Source: Streptomyces sp. NBC_00239 (GTDB lineage: Bacteria > Actinomycetota > Actinomycetes > Streptomycetales > Streptomycetaceae). Taken from it: a stretch of DNA of 64,000 bases. Below are positions 42,297 to 51,053 of the stretch, piece by piece (positions within the stretch are counted from its first letter, which is position 1; every line of letters starts with the position of its first letter). The notes under the pieces were generated by a model. That model made no database searches. It worked only from the letters and a program-made list of their open reading frames with translations, and was not told the DNA's origin. The translations under genes were made by a program, and so were the position numbers. The DNA is taken from NCBI RefSeq assembly GCF_036194065.1, contig NZ_CP108097.1, positions 186,001 to 250,000 on the forward strand, given 5' to 3'.

Positions 42297-43556
42297 ATGG
42301 CCGAGCCGGTCATGCCGCTGACCGAGGCGTTCGCCGCCTTGGGCACGCCGCACGGACGCCAGGATCCGTACCCGTTCTACGAGGCGATCCGGGCGCACGG
42401 GAACGTCGCGCAGCGGGCGCCCGGCCGGCTGGTGGTGACCGGCTACGAGGAGTGCGCCCGCGCGCTGCGGGAGCCGGGGCTGCACGTCCAGGACGGGAAG
42501 AGCTACGACGCCCACTTCCCGGCCTGGCGGGCGCACTCCTCGCTGCGGGCCTTCACCAGTTCGATGCTGTACAGCAATCCGCCGGACCACACGCGGCTGC
42601 GGAACGTGGTGAGCTTCGCGTTCACGCCGCCGAAGGTGCAGAAGCTGCACGCGGTCATCGAGGAGATGTCCGACCGGCTGCTGGACCGCATGGCCGGCCT
42701 CGGCGCGGACGGCGCGAGCGTGGACGTCGTCTCCGAGTTCGCCTCGCGGCTGCCCATCGCCGTGATCTCCGCCATGATGGGCTTCCCCGAGCAGGACCAG
42801 GTGTGGTTCCGCGACATGGCCTCCCGGGTCGCCGTCTCCACCGACGGCTTCACCGACCCGGCCGCGCTGGAGCAGGCCGACGCCGCGATGGACGAGATGA
42901 GCGGCTACTTCGGCGAACTGCTCGGCCACCGGCGCCGCCACCCCGCCGACGACCTGGTCACCCTGCTGGCCGGCGTCCACGACGGCGACCCGGACCGGCT
43001 CGGCCACGAGGAACTCATGGGCACCATGATGGTGCTCCTCACGGCCGGGTTCGAGACGACGAGCTTCCTCATCGGGCACGGCGTGATGCTCGCCCTCGAC
43101 CACCCCGCACTGGGCCGGCGGCTGCGTACGGAACCGGAGTTCGCCGCGGGCTACGTCGAGGAGATCCTGCGCTTCGAGCCGCCCGTGCACGTCACCAGCC
43201 GGATGGCCGCGCACGACCTGCGGCTGGGCGACGTCCCGGTGGCCGCCGGGGACCGGCTGACGCTGATCCTGGCCGCCGCCAACCGCGACGCCCGCCGCTT
43301 CGCCGCCCCGGACCGCTTCGACCCGGACCGCACCGACAACAAGCCGCTCAGCTTCGGCCTGGGCGCGCACTTCTGCCTCGGCGCCCCGCTGGCCCGCCTG
43401 GAGGCCCGCATCGCCCTCCCGGCCCTGCTGCGCCGCTTCCCCTCCCTGACCACCCTGGAGCCCCCGGTCTACCGCGACCGCTGGGTCGTCCGCGGCCTGG
43501 AAACCTTCCCGGTCTCCCTGGGCCCGGACGCGGCAGCCCTGACCCGGCAGCCCTGA
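42297..43556 (+). CDS. Cytochrome P450 (right cluster)
   Basis: This 419-aa P450 has I-helix [21 protein letters not shown] (ExxR) and the heme loop [10 protein letters not shown] with Cys360. It resembles bacterial class I P450s; no ferredoxin is adjacent. Its pairing with an O-methyltransferase suggests hydroxylation followed by methylation of the same aromatic acid, as proposed for benzoxazolinate maturation in C-1027 (inference). GAGGAG precedes the ATG. Confidence 0.92.
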   Translation: MAEPVMPLTEAFAALGTPHGRQDPYPFYEAIRAHGNVAQRAPGRLVVTGYEECARALREPGLHVQDGKSYDAHFPAWRAHSSLRAFTSSMLYSNPPDHTRLRNVVSFAFTPPKVQKLHAVIEEMSDRLLDRMAGLGADGASVDVVSEFASRLPIAVISAMMGFPEQDQVWFRDMASRVAVSTDGFTDPAALEQADAAMDEMSGYFGELLGHRRRHPADDLVTLLAGVHDGDPDRLGHEELMGTMMVLLTAGFETTSFLIGHGVMLALDHPALGRRLRTEPEFAAGYVEEILRFEPPVHVTSRMAAHDLRLGDVPVAAGDRLTLILAAANRDARRFAAPDRFDPDRTDNKPLSFGLGAHFCLGAPLARLEARIALPALLRRFPSLTTLEPPVYRDRWVVRGLETFPVSLGPDAAALTRQP

Positions 43557-43627
43557 CACGGCGGCCGCGGGAAGCCCCGCCCGCGCGCCTTGAGGTGAAG
43601 ACGCGCAGACGGGGCGTGAAGGGGGCC

Positions 43628-44803
43628 TCAGCCCACCGCCGGCACGGGATGGTCGGGGGAGTCGAGCCACACCCGCTCGCCGCTGTCATCCACGGTCAGC
43701 CCGAAGCGATCGAAGCCGGGTCGGCCCTGCTTGTCCCACCAGCGCCACGCCGCTTCCAACTCGTCCCACAGCCGGCGGGGCCCGGACTGCACAACCGGGA
43801 ACGTGGTGCGGCCCTTCTCGTAGTCCACCGTCGCCCAGGACGTGATGCCCGTGTCCATAAGCCACAGGCGGTAAGCCCCGCCGTCGCCCCACTCAACCCG
43901 ACAGAACAAGTCGGGTACCTGCACCCCTATGGCGAACATGTGGACCCAGTCGCCCACGTCGTCCGGGGACAACCCGGTGTCTGACCGGGCGCCGGTACCG
44001 GGCCACTCCCCGCCGTCGAGAAAAGAACCCGTCGGGGGCAGGCTCTTCCGTTGAGCACGCATCCGCATGAACGCCGACGACCCCATGAAGGAACCGGACG
44101 CCGTACCGTCCTCGGCAACCGTCAGGCGCGCTACCGCCTCCCCGCCGTATGTCGGCCCCCACGGGGTGACGATGACGCCTCCTGACCGTGCCTGCGCCCG
44201 CCACTCAGGGGGCACGCTGCCGATGGAGCACGTAGCGATCAGCCGGTCAAACGGGGCCCGCTCCGGGTAGCCCTGCGCTCCATCGCCGACGTGTACCAGC
44301 GGACGGAACCCAGCGAGGTTCAGGCGGGTGCGTGCGTCTTGTGCACAGGCCTCGTCCACCTCGATCGTGACGACGTTCTCGGCGCCCAGTCGGTGAGACA
44401 GGAGAGCAGCATTCCAACCCGTCCCGGTACCGATCTCCAGGACCGTTTGCCCAGCCTCGACGCTGAGGGCATCCAGCATCGAAAAGACCATCGTGGGCAT
44501 GGAGTTGGAGCTGGAAGGGGACTTGCCTTTGCCTGGCCCAGTGTGTGCGCCGTCATCCCACTGCGTCGTGATCGGCGCATCCCGGTAGACGGCCTCCCAC
44601 CACGCTTCGGGCTCCTCGCTGCGGATCACCCGATCACTCTGCCGGTTCATACCGGCGCGACCGGGCCAGATCGCGTCCGGCATGAACGCATGACGGGGTA
44701 CCGATTCGAACGCAGGGAGCCAATCGCTCTTGAGGGCCCCCTTTCCCATGAGCACGGAGGCGAGCCCCTGGGGGCCCGCCTCCTTCGCGGTGCGCTCGGT
44801 CAC
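43628..44803 (-). CDS. PIMT-like (protein L-isoaspartate O-methyltransferase family) enzyme, 391 aa
   Basis: The catalytic domain shows AFESVPRHAFMPD, QWDDG, NSMPTMVFSMLDAL, VLEIGTGTGWNAALL, DRLIATCSIGSVPPEW and GGVIVTPWG, the PIMT pattern. At 391 aa it is far longer than repair PIMT (about 215 aa); an N-terminal extension and a C-terminal domain of about 150 aa (DWVHMFAIGVQVPDLFC to the end) are extra. The GTG start overlaps the stop of a 44-aa peptide gene. Such long PIMTs next to precursor-like peptides form aspartimide RiPPs (imiditides, graspetides). No ATP-grasp gene is near this one. Confidence 0.88.
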   Translation of the reverse strand: MTERTAKEAGPQGLASVLMGKGALKSDWLPAFESVPRHAFMPDAIWPGRAGMNRQSDRVIRSEEPEAWWEAVYRDAPITTQWDDGAHTGPGKGKSPSSSNSMPTMVFSMLDALSVEAGQTVLEIGTGTGWNAALLSHRLGAENVVTIEVDEACAQDARTRLNLAGFRPLVHVGDGAQGYPERAPFDRLIATCSIGSVPPEWRAQARSGGVIVTPWGPTYGGEAVARLTVAEDGTASGSFMGSSAFMRMRAQRKSLPPTGSFLDGGEWPGTGARSDTGLSPDDVGDWVHMFAIGVQVPDLFCRVEWGDGGAYRLWLMDTGITSWATVDYEKGRTTFPVVQSGPRRLWDELEAAWRWWDKQGRPGFDRFGLTVDDSGERVWLDSPDHPVPAVG

Positions 44804-44934
44804 TTGCCGTCCGCCGGGTCCTTGCCGTCGTTCGTGTTGCCGCCCTCGTCCGACCCGCCGCCACCGTGCTTGTTCCCACTGTCGCTGTCATCCTGCGGGT
44901 TGCCGTCGACCATGGTCAGCCACCACATGCGCAT
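44800..44934 (-). CDS. 44-aa Asp/Gly-rich peptide, candidate RiPP precursor
   Basis: The peptide begins MRMWWLTMVDGNPQ, then is rich in Asp, Gly, Asn, Ser and Lys, with Asp-Gly at VDG, NDG and ADG (C-terminal DGK). GGAGGT lies six bases before the ATG, a near-ideal site. Its TGA overlaps the GTG of the PIMT-like gene. Asp-Gly is the preferred site of aspartimide formation after PIMT methylation. There is no signal peptide and no hydrophobic core. It could also be a small regulatory partner of the enzyme. Confidence 0.7.
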   Translation of the reverse strand: MRMWWLTMVDGNPQDDSDSGNKHGGGGSDEGGNTNDGKDPADGK

Positions 44935-45010
44935 GTTGATACCTCCGTTGTCGATAGTGCGTGGATATCCGCCCGGCCGACCTCGGCGACGGCCGGGTGC
45001 TGATCGCCGG

Positions 45011-45217
45011 TCACCGCGAGCCGTCCGCCCGCACGCAGCGCGTGTGCCAGTACGCGACGACGGCCGGCCCGTCCTGCCGGGCGAACATCCCCCGGCGGGT
45101 GAGCTGCCCTGCCGGAATCGGCATGCAGCACGACGGGCAGATCTCAGGCGTGGGGGCGTAGGTCGCGTACTCGTACGTGTCCACCGTGTCTGCCGCATCC
45201 GTCTCTCGAGTCGCCAT
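45011..45217 (-). CDS. CxxC mini-protein, 68 aa (relative of 24916-25125)
   Basis: MATRETDAADTVDTYEYATYAP is followed by ICPSCCMPIPAG and WHTRCVRADG, giving CxxCC and a later His/Cys pair for one zinc site. It shares the YE(Y)xTYAP and C-x-x-C-x-x-PI pattern with the mini-protein of island 1. It reads toward the peptide/PIMT genes with a gap of 76 bases and may be co-transcribed with them. Function unknown. Confidence 0.7.
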   Translation of the reverse strand: MATRETDAADTVDTYEYATYAPTPEICPSCCMPIPAGQLTRRGMFARQDGPAVVAYWHTRCVRADGSR

Positions 45218-45381
45218 CGTCGCTCGCCGTCCTCCATGTGGGCGCTGCCGTGGGTGCGGCCTCAACCTCGGCCCCGGGTGCCGGGCCTGGTTGATCCCGC
45301 GAGATGAACGTACGGTCGCGCTGCGTGCGGTAGGACTGACTGTGAGTACGTGTTACGGCAGGGGTAGGACCGGGGAGCGCG

Positions 45382-46461
45382 ATGGCCACGAGACCGATCA
45401 CCGGCACCATCACGGGCTTTGTGTTGCGCATGGCTCGGGAGTCGGTACCTCTTTCGCAGGCGGCGATGGCCGAGGCCCTCGGTGTGGACCTGGCCACCGT
45501 GCAGGGCTGGGAATCGGGCCGCAGGCCCGTCGCGAACATGCGGGCCATGGATCTGCTCGGCCTACGGCGGCGGTTGGGCGGGCTGGGCGCGGACGCGGCG
45601 ATCACCGGGATGCTTGACGCGGCGATGGACGCGGACCGGATCATCAGCGCCACCCTCACCGGCGCCGACGGGCCGCACCCCTTGGCCGAGTGGGTGCACA
45701 CTCGAGACATCGCCCACATGCTTGCCTGGGCGCTTACCGGCATCCGACCGCCCTCCCTTGCCGGAATTCCCTCCCCGCGACGGAGAGGCCCATCCGCAGC
45801 GTCTCCACTCATGCCCGCGCAGGATCGCGCGAGGTTTTTCGAGCAGCTGCGGTTCACGGCGGAGGCCGCGCCCCGGAACGACGCCCAGGGGGCTCTCCTC
45901 CACCGCCAGGCCCTGTACCTCACCTCGTACGACACAAGCCCGGAGGCGGTGGCGTGGACCGCGCAGGCCCTCCATGCGCGACGCGGTCTGCTCGCCCGGC
46001 GGGGATGGACCCCGCAGTGGGCAGAGGCGCGTTCGACAGCCACCGCCCTGGCCCGGCTCGGCGACCCCGTGCCGCTGTGGGACTTCATCGAGCGGGCGAT
46101 GGTGGACGACGATGCCGGCGAGGCAGCGAACCTGAATTACTGGGCGTATTGGCTGGGTGGGACGCCACTGCCGCAGTCCGACGACTTGTTCATGCGCGAC
46201 CGGCAACTGACCGGGTGGGATCCCGTCACCCTGCTGCGCGGGCTTACTCACGGACTTCACCACGCTCCGGGGTACGTGGACCTGTACGCGCACACCATGT
46301 GGGCCCTGCTGACGGCCCACCCGTGGCTCGCGCAGGTGCCGGGGCGGCTGGTGCGGAACCTGGCGGAGCGTACCGAGCAGCTGCTGGACGGAGGCGGAAT
46401 CTCCGAGAGATCCCGCAGCGAACTCGCCGGTGTGAACTACGTTCTACGTGATCGAACCTGA
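45382..46461 (+). CDS. XRE-family transcriptional regulator, 359 aa
   Basis: The N-terminal helix-turn-helix (GFVLRMARESVPLSQAAMAEALGVDLATVQGWESGRRPV, given in part) occupies residues 10-50; the rest is a helical domain of Streptomyces type (HTRDIAHMLAWALTG, LHRQALYLTSYDTSPEAVAW). It diverges from the mini-protein/peptide/PIMT unit and is 18 bases from the HD-domain gene. It probably regulates the island and not the enediyne cluster. Confidence 0.85.
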   Translation: MATRPITGTITGFVLRMARESVPLSQAAMAEALGVDLATVQGWESGRRPVANMRAMDLLGLRRRLGGLGADAAITGMLDAAMDADRIISATLTGADGPHPLAEWVHTRDIAHMLAWALTGIRPPSLAGIPSPRRRGPSAASPLMPAQDRARFFEQLRFTAEAAPRNDAQGALLHRQALYLTSYDTSPEAVAWTAQALHARRGLLARRGWTPQWAEARSTATALARLGDPVPLWDFIERAMVDDDAGEAANLNYWAYWLGGTPLPQSDDLFMRDRQLTGWDPVTLLRGLTHGLHHAPGYVDLYAHTMWALLTAHPWLAQVPGRLVRNLAERTEQLLDGGGISERSRSELAGVNYVLRDRT

Positions 46462-46479
46462 CGGACCGGAGGTCACCAC

Positions 46480-47061
46480 ATGGCAGACGAGACGGCGAAC
46501 GCCCAGGGCACGGCCGGCTTCCTCTTCGAGATGGGTGTGCTCAAGAACGCGAAGCGGACCGGCTGGTGGTTCACCGGGAACAACAACCCGGAGTCGATCG
46601 CGGAGCACTCGTTCCGCGTCGGCATCGTCGGCGCCGTCCTGGCCATGATGGAGGGCGTGGACCCCGCCAAGGTCGCGCTGATGTGCCTGTTCCACGACAC
46701 GCAGGAGACCCGGATCGGCGACATCCCGCACATCGGCCGCCGGTACATCGAAGCGGCCACGAACGAGACCGTCACCGCAGACCAGGTCTCGGCCGCACAC
46801 CCGGCGGTCAAGGCAGGGGTGCAGAGGGTGGTGGGCGAGTACGAGAGCGGCGACACCCCCGAGGCGATCGTGGCGAAGGACGCCGACAAGCTGGAATGTC
46901 TGGTGCAGGCGGTGGAGTACCGCGCCCAGGGCTACACCCTCGTACAGGACTGGATCGACACCTCGCTCTCCAGCCTCAAGACGGCCTCCGCGCAGGCCCT
47001 CGCGGAGGCTGCTCTGACCATGTCGCCGCTGGAGTGGCGGAAGACCTTCCTGGGGCAGTAG
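46480..47061 (+). CDS. HD-domain phosphohydrolase (YfbR/HDDC2-like)
   Basis: The 193-aa product has the HD pattern: ESIAEHSFRVGIVG, CLFHDTQETRIGDIPHI with the metal-binding His-Asp, and IVAKDADKLECLVQAVEY. Family members are 5'-deoxynucleotidases or related phosphohydrolases. GGAGG precedes the ATG. It often occurs near XRE genes in Streptomyces accessory regions. A terminator hairpin follows. Confidence 0.88.
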   Translation: MADETANAQGTAGFLFEMGVLKNAKRTGWWFTGNNNPESIAEHSFRVGIVGAVLAMMEGVDPAKVALMCLFHDTQETRIGDIPHIGRRYIEAATNETVTADQVSAAHPAVKAGVQRVVGEYESGDTPEAIVAKDADKLECLVQAVEYRAQGYTLVQDWIDTSLSSLKTASAQALAEAALTMSPLEWRKTFLGQ

Positions 47062-47119
47062 GGCGGCCCGGGAGACACCGAAGCCCCATGCCTGGTCGGA
47101 CCCCCGGCCGGGCATGGGT

Positions 47120-47155
47120 CGGGCCCCGTGCTCACAGAGCACGGGGCCCGGCTTT
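47120..47155. terminator. Bidirectional terminator between HD protein and efflux pump genes
   Basis: A perfect 13-bp stem (CGGGCCCCGTGCT with its complement) has loop CACAG and is followed by GCTTT. It separates convergent genes. Confidence 0.88.
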
Positions 47156-47168
47156 ATGCCGTTCGCGG

Positions 47169-48824
47169 TCACTTGGCGCCGACCGCATCACCGCCCGCCA
47201 CCGCGCCGGGCGCCGTCTGGGGGGAAACCTCGGACGACTCCGTGTCCGCGCCTTCCGCGGCCTCGGCGGCCTCGGTGTCCGCCTCGCCCTTCGCGGCCGC
47301 CTCGGCCTCGCCGATCGGCGGGACCTGGCGGAGCAGGACGACGAAGGCGACTGCGGCGGCGGCGATGATGAGCGCGCCGACGCCGGCGACGACGTGCAGG
47401 CCGGAGAGGAACGCCTCGCGGACCGGGTCGGCGAGCGCGCCGGCGAGCCGGTCGGGGAGCTGCGAGGCCGCTCCGGAGGCCGCGGCGACGCTGTCCTTGA
47501 CGGCGTCGGACGCTCCCGCGGGCAGGCCCGCGGGGACGTTGTCGGCGATGTCGCCGCGGTAGACGGCCACGGCGAGGGTGCCGAGGGTGGCGACACCGAG
47601 GGCGGCGCCGAACTCGTTGCCCAGCTGCGACATCGAGCCGGCCGAACCGGCCTTCTCCTCCGGTACGACCTCGACGACGAGGTTGGTGCCGAGGGCGACC
47701 ACGGGGGTGCCGAAGAAGGAGAAGAGCGCGAAGCAGGTGATGAGCAGGCCCGGGGAGGTGCCGTCGAGCTGGGTGAGCACGATGAGGACGGCCACGACGC
47801 CTGCGAGCCCGCCGCCGACGACGTACGCGGGACGGATCTTGCGCGCCAGCATCGGCGTGATGCCGAAGCCCATGGTCGCGAGGACCATGCTCGGCATCAG
47901 GCCGAGGGCCGCCTCGACCGGGGTGAAGCCCCGCACCGACTGGAAGTACTGGACGAGCAGGAACATCACGGTGCCGCCGACGACGCTGTTGGCCAGCATG
48001 CCGACGAGCGCGGCGCTGAAGCGCTTGTGGGCGAACAGGCCCACGTCCAGCAGCGGCTCGCTCAGGGAGCGCTGGCGGCGTACGAAGGAGACGCCGAGGA
48101 TGACGCCGAACACGATGGCGCCGGCGGGCAGCGGGGCCCAGCCGTCGCGGGCCAGCTCCTTGATGCCGTAGATGACCGGGATGCTGGTGCCGATGTTGAG
48201 CACGACGCTGAGCGGGTCGAGCCGGCCGGCGTTCTCGCTCTTGAACTCGGGCAGCAGCTTCGGGCCGGCGATGAGCAGGACCAGCATGGCGGGCACGCCG
48301 AGCAGGAAGACGGATCCCCACCAGAAGTGCTCCAGCATCACGCCGCCGACGATCGGGCCGAAGATGGCGCCGAGCGGGAAGACGCTGGCCCAGACGGCGA
48401 TCGCGACGGAACGCTGCTTGGGGTCCTTGAAGATGACGCTGATCAGGGACAGCGTCGAGGGGGTCAGGGTCGCGCCGGCGATGCCCAGCAGGACGCGGGC
48501 CGCGATCAGCATGCCGGGGCTGGTGGAGAACGCGGCGACCACCGACGCGACACCGAACGCGGCGGCGCCGATGAGCAGCAGTTTGCGGCGGCCGATGCGG
48601 TCGCCGAGGGTGCCCATGGTGACCAGGAAGCCGACGATCATGAAGCCGTAGATGTCCATGATCCACAGCTGCTGGGTCGCGTCCGCCTCCAGGTCCACGG
48701 CCAGGTGCGGAAGCGCCAGGAGGAGAACGAAGACGTCGAGGGCCACGAGCAGGGTGGGCAGGGCGAGGACCACGAGCCCCAGCCACTCCTTCCGCCCGGC
48801 CCTTTGTCCTTCGCCAACAGTCAT
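47169..48824 (-). CDS. 14-TM MFS drug exporter (DHA2/QacA type), probable enediyne resistance pump
   Basis: This 551-aa polytopic protein has VALDVFVLLLALPHLAVDLEA in TM1 (motif D1-like), MGTLGDRIGRRKLLLIG (motif A) and LIAARVLLGIAGATLTPSTLSLI (motif C region), typical of 14-helix DHA2 pumps. The last 45 residues are an Ala/Glu-rich tail. In C-1027 the apoprotein gene cagA and the pump SgcB act together in resistance; here the pump diverges from the apoprotein gene with 290 bases between. That context makes export of the chromophore or chromoprotein complex likely. Confidence 0.9.
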   Translation of the reverse strand: MTVGEGQRAGRKEWLGLVVLALPTLLVALDVFVLLLALPHLAVDLEADATQQLWIMDIYGFMIVGFLVTMGTLGDRIGRRKLLLIGAAAFGVASVVAAFSTSPGMLIAARVLLGIAGATLTPSTLSLISVIFKDPKQRSVAIAVWASVFPLGAIFGPIVGGVMLEHFWWGSVFLLGVPAMLVLLIAGPKLLPEFKSENAGRLDPLSVVLNIGTSIPVIYGIKELARDGWAPLPAGAIVFGVILGVSFVRRQRSLSEPLLDVGLFAHKRFSAALVGMLANSVVGGTVMFLLVQYFQSVRGFTPVEAALGLMPSMVLATMGFGITPMLARKIRPAYVVGGGLAGVVAVLIVLTQLDGTSPGLLITCFALFSFFGTPVVALGTNLVVEVVPEEKAGSAGSMSQLGNEFGAALGVATLGTLAVAVYRGDIADNVPAGLPAGASDAVKDSVAAASGAASQLPDRLAGALADPVREAFLSGLHVVAGVGALIIAAAAVAFVVLLRQVPPIGEAEAAAKGEADTEAAEAAEGADTESSEVSPQTAPGAVAGGDAVGAK

Positions 48825-48976
48825 GTCCCTCAACTTTCCTCGTGAGCTCGGCAGGCCGGTCGCCTCACGCCCGGCACGCAGGAATACACCGGAGCGTTCC
48901 ACGCTGCAAAGCGGAGCCACATCTTGCTGCGTGCTGTCTTTGGCGATCCGGGAACTCACCTGCCGTTTGCGGCATA

Positions 48977-48992
48977 GCAATTTCGAAGATGA
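48977..48992 (+). promoter_or_regulatory. 16-bp enediyne-cluster element upstream of the apoprotein gene
   Basis: GCAATTTCGAAGATGA matches the repeated element in the orientation of the rightward apoprotein gene, 123 bases before its ATG. The gap 48825-49114 is also the promoter region of the leftward pump gene. Confidence 0.7.
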
Positions 48993-49114
48993 TGACGACT
49001 TGGGCAAGTCCGTAGCGTGTACATCAGAGCGGTCCGGAAGCGCGGTTTCCCCTTGGGGAGGCCTCACCGGTCCGCATTTGTCCGCCATTTCCCCACGCCC
49101 AACGGAGTTTTCAC

Positions 49115-49549
49115 ATGCTGCAGAACACGTCTCGTTTCCTTGCCCGCGCCGGTGCCACCGTCGGCGTCGCCGCCGGACTCGCCTTCGCCTTCCAGCCGAC
49201 CGCGATGGCGGCGCCCGGTGTCACGGTGACGCCCGCCACGGGCCTGTCCAACGGCCAGACGGTGACCGTCTCCGCCACCGGGCTGACCCCGGGGACCGTC
49301 TACCACGTGGGCCAGTGTGCGGTCGTGGAGCCGGGCGTCATCGGCTGTGACGCGACGACCTCCACCGACGTCACCGCCGACGCCGCCGGCAAGATCACCG
49401 CCCAATTGAAGGTGCACTCCTCGTTCCAGGCCGTGGTCGGCGCCAACGGCACGCCGTGGGGCACGGTCAACTGCAAGGTCGTCAGCTGCTCGGCGGGGCT
49501 CGGCAGCAACTCCGGTGAGGGCGCCGCCCAGGCGATCACCTTCGCCTAG
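49115..49549 (+). CDS. Enediyne chromoprotein apoprotein (neocarzinostatin family; macromomycin/auromomycin type)
   Basis: This 144-aa secreted protein has a 32-residue signal peptide (MLQNTSRFLARAGATVGVAA to TAMA|A) and a 112-residue mature beta-sandwich beginning APGVTVTPATGLSNGQTV. Four Cys form the family's two disulfides (GQCAVVEPGVIGC and VNCKVVSC). From memory the mature sequence is essentially that of macromomycin apoprotein of Streptomyces macromomyceticus. The protein binds and stabilises a labile nine-membered enediyne chromophore outside the cell and protects the producer. It is the strongest pointer to the cluster's product. Confidence 0.95.
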   Translation: MLQNTSRFLARAGATVGVAAGLAFAFQPTAMAAPGVTVTPATGLSNGQTVTVSATGLTPGTVYHVGQCAVVEPGVIGCDATTSTDVTADAAGKITAQLKVHSSFQAVVGANGTPWGTVNCKVVSCSAGLGSNSGEGAAQAITFA

Positions 49550-49593
49550 CCGGCACCTCTTACCAGGTCGCCACCCTCGCCCGGACATGACGA

Positions 49594-49638
49594 AGGCGGG
49601 TCGGCCGCGTCTTTTTCCCGCACGCAGTCGACCCGCCT
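49594..49638. terminator. Terminator between the apoprotein gene and the convergent oxidase gene
   Basis: AGGCGGGTCG at 49594-49603 pairs perfectly with CGACCCGCCT at 49629-49638. The loop contains CTTTTTCCC. Outer bases (ATGAC and GTCAT) add further pairing. Confidence 0.7.
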
Positions 49639-49667
49639 CATGTCATGCCCCTGACAGCATCCTCGCA

Positions 49668-51053
49668 TCAGACCTGCGGTACCGCCCCGCCGGCGACATC
49701 GCCGGCGAACCGCCCGGCCGGGTCGACGCGTTCGCGCACCCGCGCCACCGCCGCCGCCTGGTCCGCGCCCAGATGCCGCTGCGGCCGCCGGGCGTTCTCC
49801 ACCAGGCTGGGCAGCGTGAACCCGGTGTCCCACGGCTGAAGTGCCTCACGGACCCGGTCGCAGTGCTCCTCCAGCGCCGCCACCGTCACCGTGCCGAACG
49901 GCGGCCCCGATCCCATGTAGGCGTACGAGGCGTCCACCCGGTTGAGCACCCCGCCCGCCGGGTCGGCCACCGCGAACGCGCCGCCGAGCTGCCGCAGCGA
50001 GGCGACCACCAGCGGGGACTTGGAACCCTCGCCCACCACGTCGAGGAACGCGGCCGCGCCGTCGCCGCCGAGCTCGTCCAGCAGCATGTGGTCGCCGACG
50101 AACGGCACCGGGTCCGCCGGATCCATGTGCGCGTGCAGCACCGCGGCCGGCTCCGCCGCGTGCCAGCTGTCCAGCAGCGGCGCCCCGATCGCCCGCAGCG
50201 GGCCGAGCAGTTCCTCGGCCTCGCGCCGGGCCGCCTCCGCGTCGCCCTCGGCCGCCGCGAGCACCGCGCCGTCCACGCACAGCACCGGCCCCGCCGCCAG
50301 CTCCGGCGGCACACCTGGCACCGGCGGCAGGTTCATCAGCCGCAGCGACGTCGTCACCGTCCGGGGCGCGCCCGGACTCCAGCGCAGCCAGGCCTCGAGC
50401 AGCCGCTCGGCCAGTGCCGCCGGCCAGTACGCCGCCCCCGTGACCACCCGGTGGGCGGGGAACAGCGCGACCTCCACGGCCGTGACGACGCCGAAGCCGC
50501 CGCCCCCGCCGCGCAGCGCCCAGAACAGATCGGGGTCCCGGTCCGCGTCCGCCCGTACCAGCGTGCCGTCCGCGGTGACCAGTTCGACCGCGCGCACGTG
50601 GTTCGCGGCCAGGCCCGTCGTACGGCCGTAGAAGCTGGCGCCGCCGCCGAGCGCGTAGCCGACGACACCGACGCCGGCCGACGAGCCGTGCGGTGCGGCC
50701 AGCCCGTGCGCGGCCGCCGCCTCGACGACCTCGCCCCAGCGGGTGCCGGCCGGCACCCGGGCCACCCGGCGCTCCGCGTCGATGCGCACACCGCCCGCGA
50801 TCCTCGTACGGATCAGCAGCGAGCCGTCCATGGGGCGGGCCGCGCCCGAGGCGTGGCCGGTGCTGATCACCCGTACCGGCAGGTCCCGGTCCTGGGCGTG
50901 GGCCAGCGCGGCCCGGATGCCGTCGACGCCGTCGACGGTCACCGCGGCGGCCGGGTGCGCGGGCGCCGCCAGGTTGAAGACCTGGCTGGCCGCTTCGAAG
51001 GCGGGCGTGCCGGGCAGCGAGACGCCCGCCGGCCCGACGGCATGCGTGGTCAT
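49668..51053 (-). CDS. BBE/PCMH-type FAD oxidase, second copy (no cysteinyl link)
   Basis: This 461-aa protein has VISTGHASGAARP, where His can carry FAD, and GSSAGVGVVGYALGGGASFYGR, where the second attachment Cys of BBE enzymes is Ser. A single covalent link is therefore expected, unlike the oxidase at 34923-36509. LFWALRGGGGGFGVVTAVEVALFP is typical. The start ATG overlaps the stop of the methyltransferase upstream (ATGA), so the two are coupled. Possible role: oxidation of an enediyne core or sugar alcohol. Confidence 0.9.
   Translation of the reverse strand: MTTHAVGPAGVSLPGTPAFEAASQVFNLAAPAHPAAAVTVDGVDGIRAALAHAQDRDLPVRVISTGHASGAARPMDGSLLIRTRIAGGVRIDAERRVARVPAGTRWGEVVEAAAAHGLAAPHGSSAGVGVVGYALGGGASFYGRTTGLAANHVRAVELVTADGTLVRADADRDPDLFWALRGGGGGFGVVTAVEVALFPAHRVVTGAAYWPAALAERLLEAWLRWSPGAPRTVTTSLRLMNLPPVPGVPPELAAGPVLCVDGAVLAAAEGDAEAARREAEELLGPLRAIGAPLLDSWHAAEPAAVLHAHMDPADPVPFVGDHMLLDELGGDGAAAFLDVVGEGSKSPLVVASLRQLGGAFAVADPAGGVLNRVDASYAYMGSGPPFGTVTVAALEEHCDRVREALQPWDTGFTLPSLVENARRPQRHLGADQAAAVARVRERVDPAGRFAGDVAGGAVPQV

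Noticed and set aside
43628..44803. Ordinary protein-repair isoaspartate methyltransferase
   Set aside because: At 391 aa with an extra C-terminal domain and coupling to a peptide gene it does not look like the housekeeping enzyme, although that function is not excluded.
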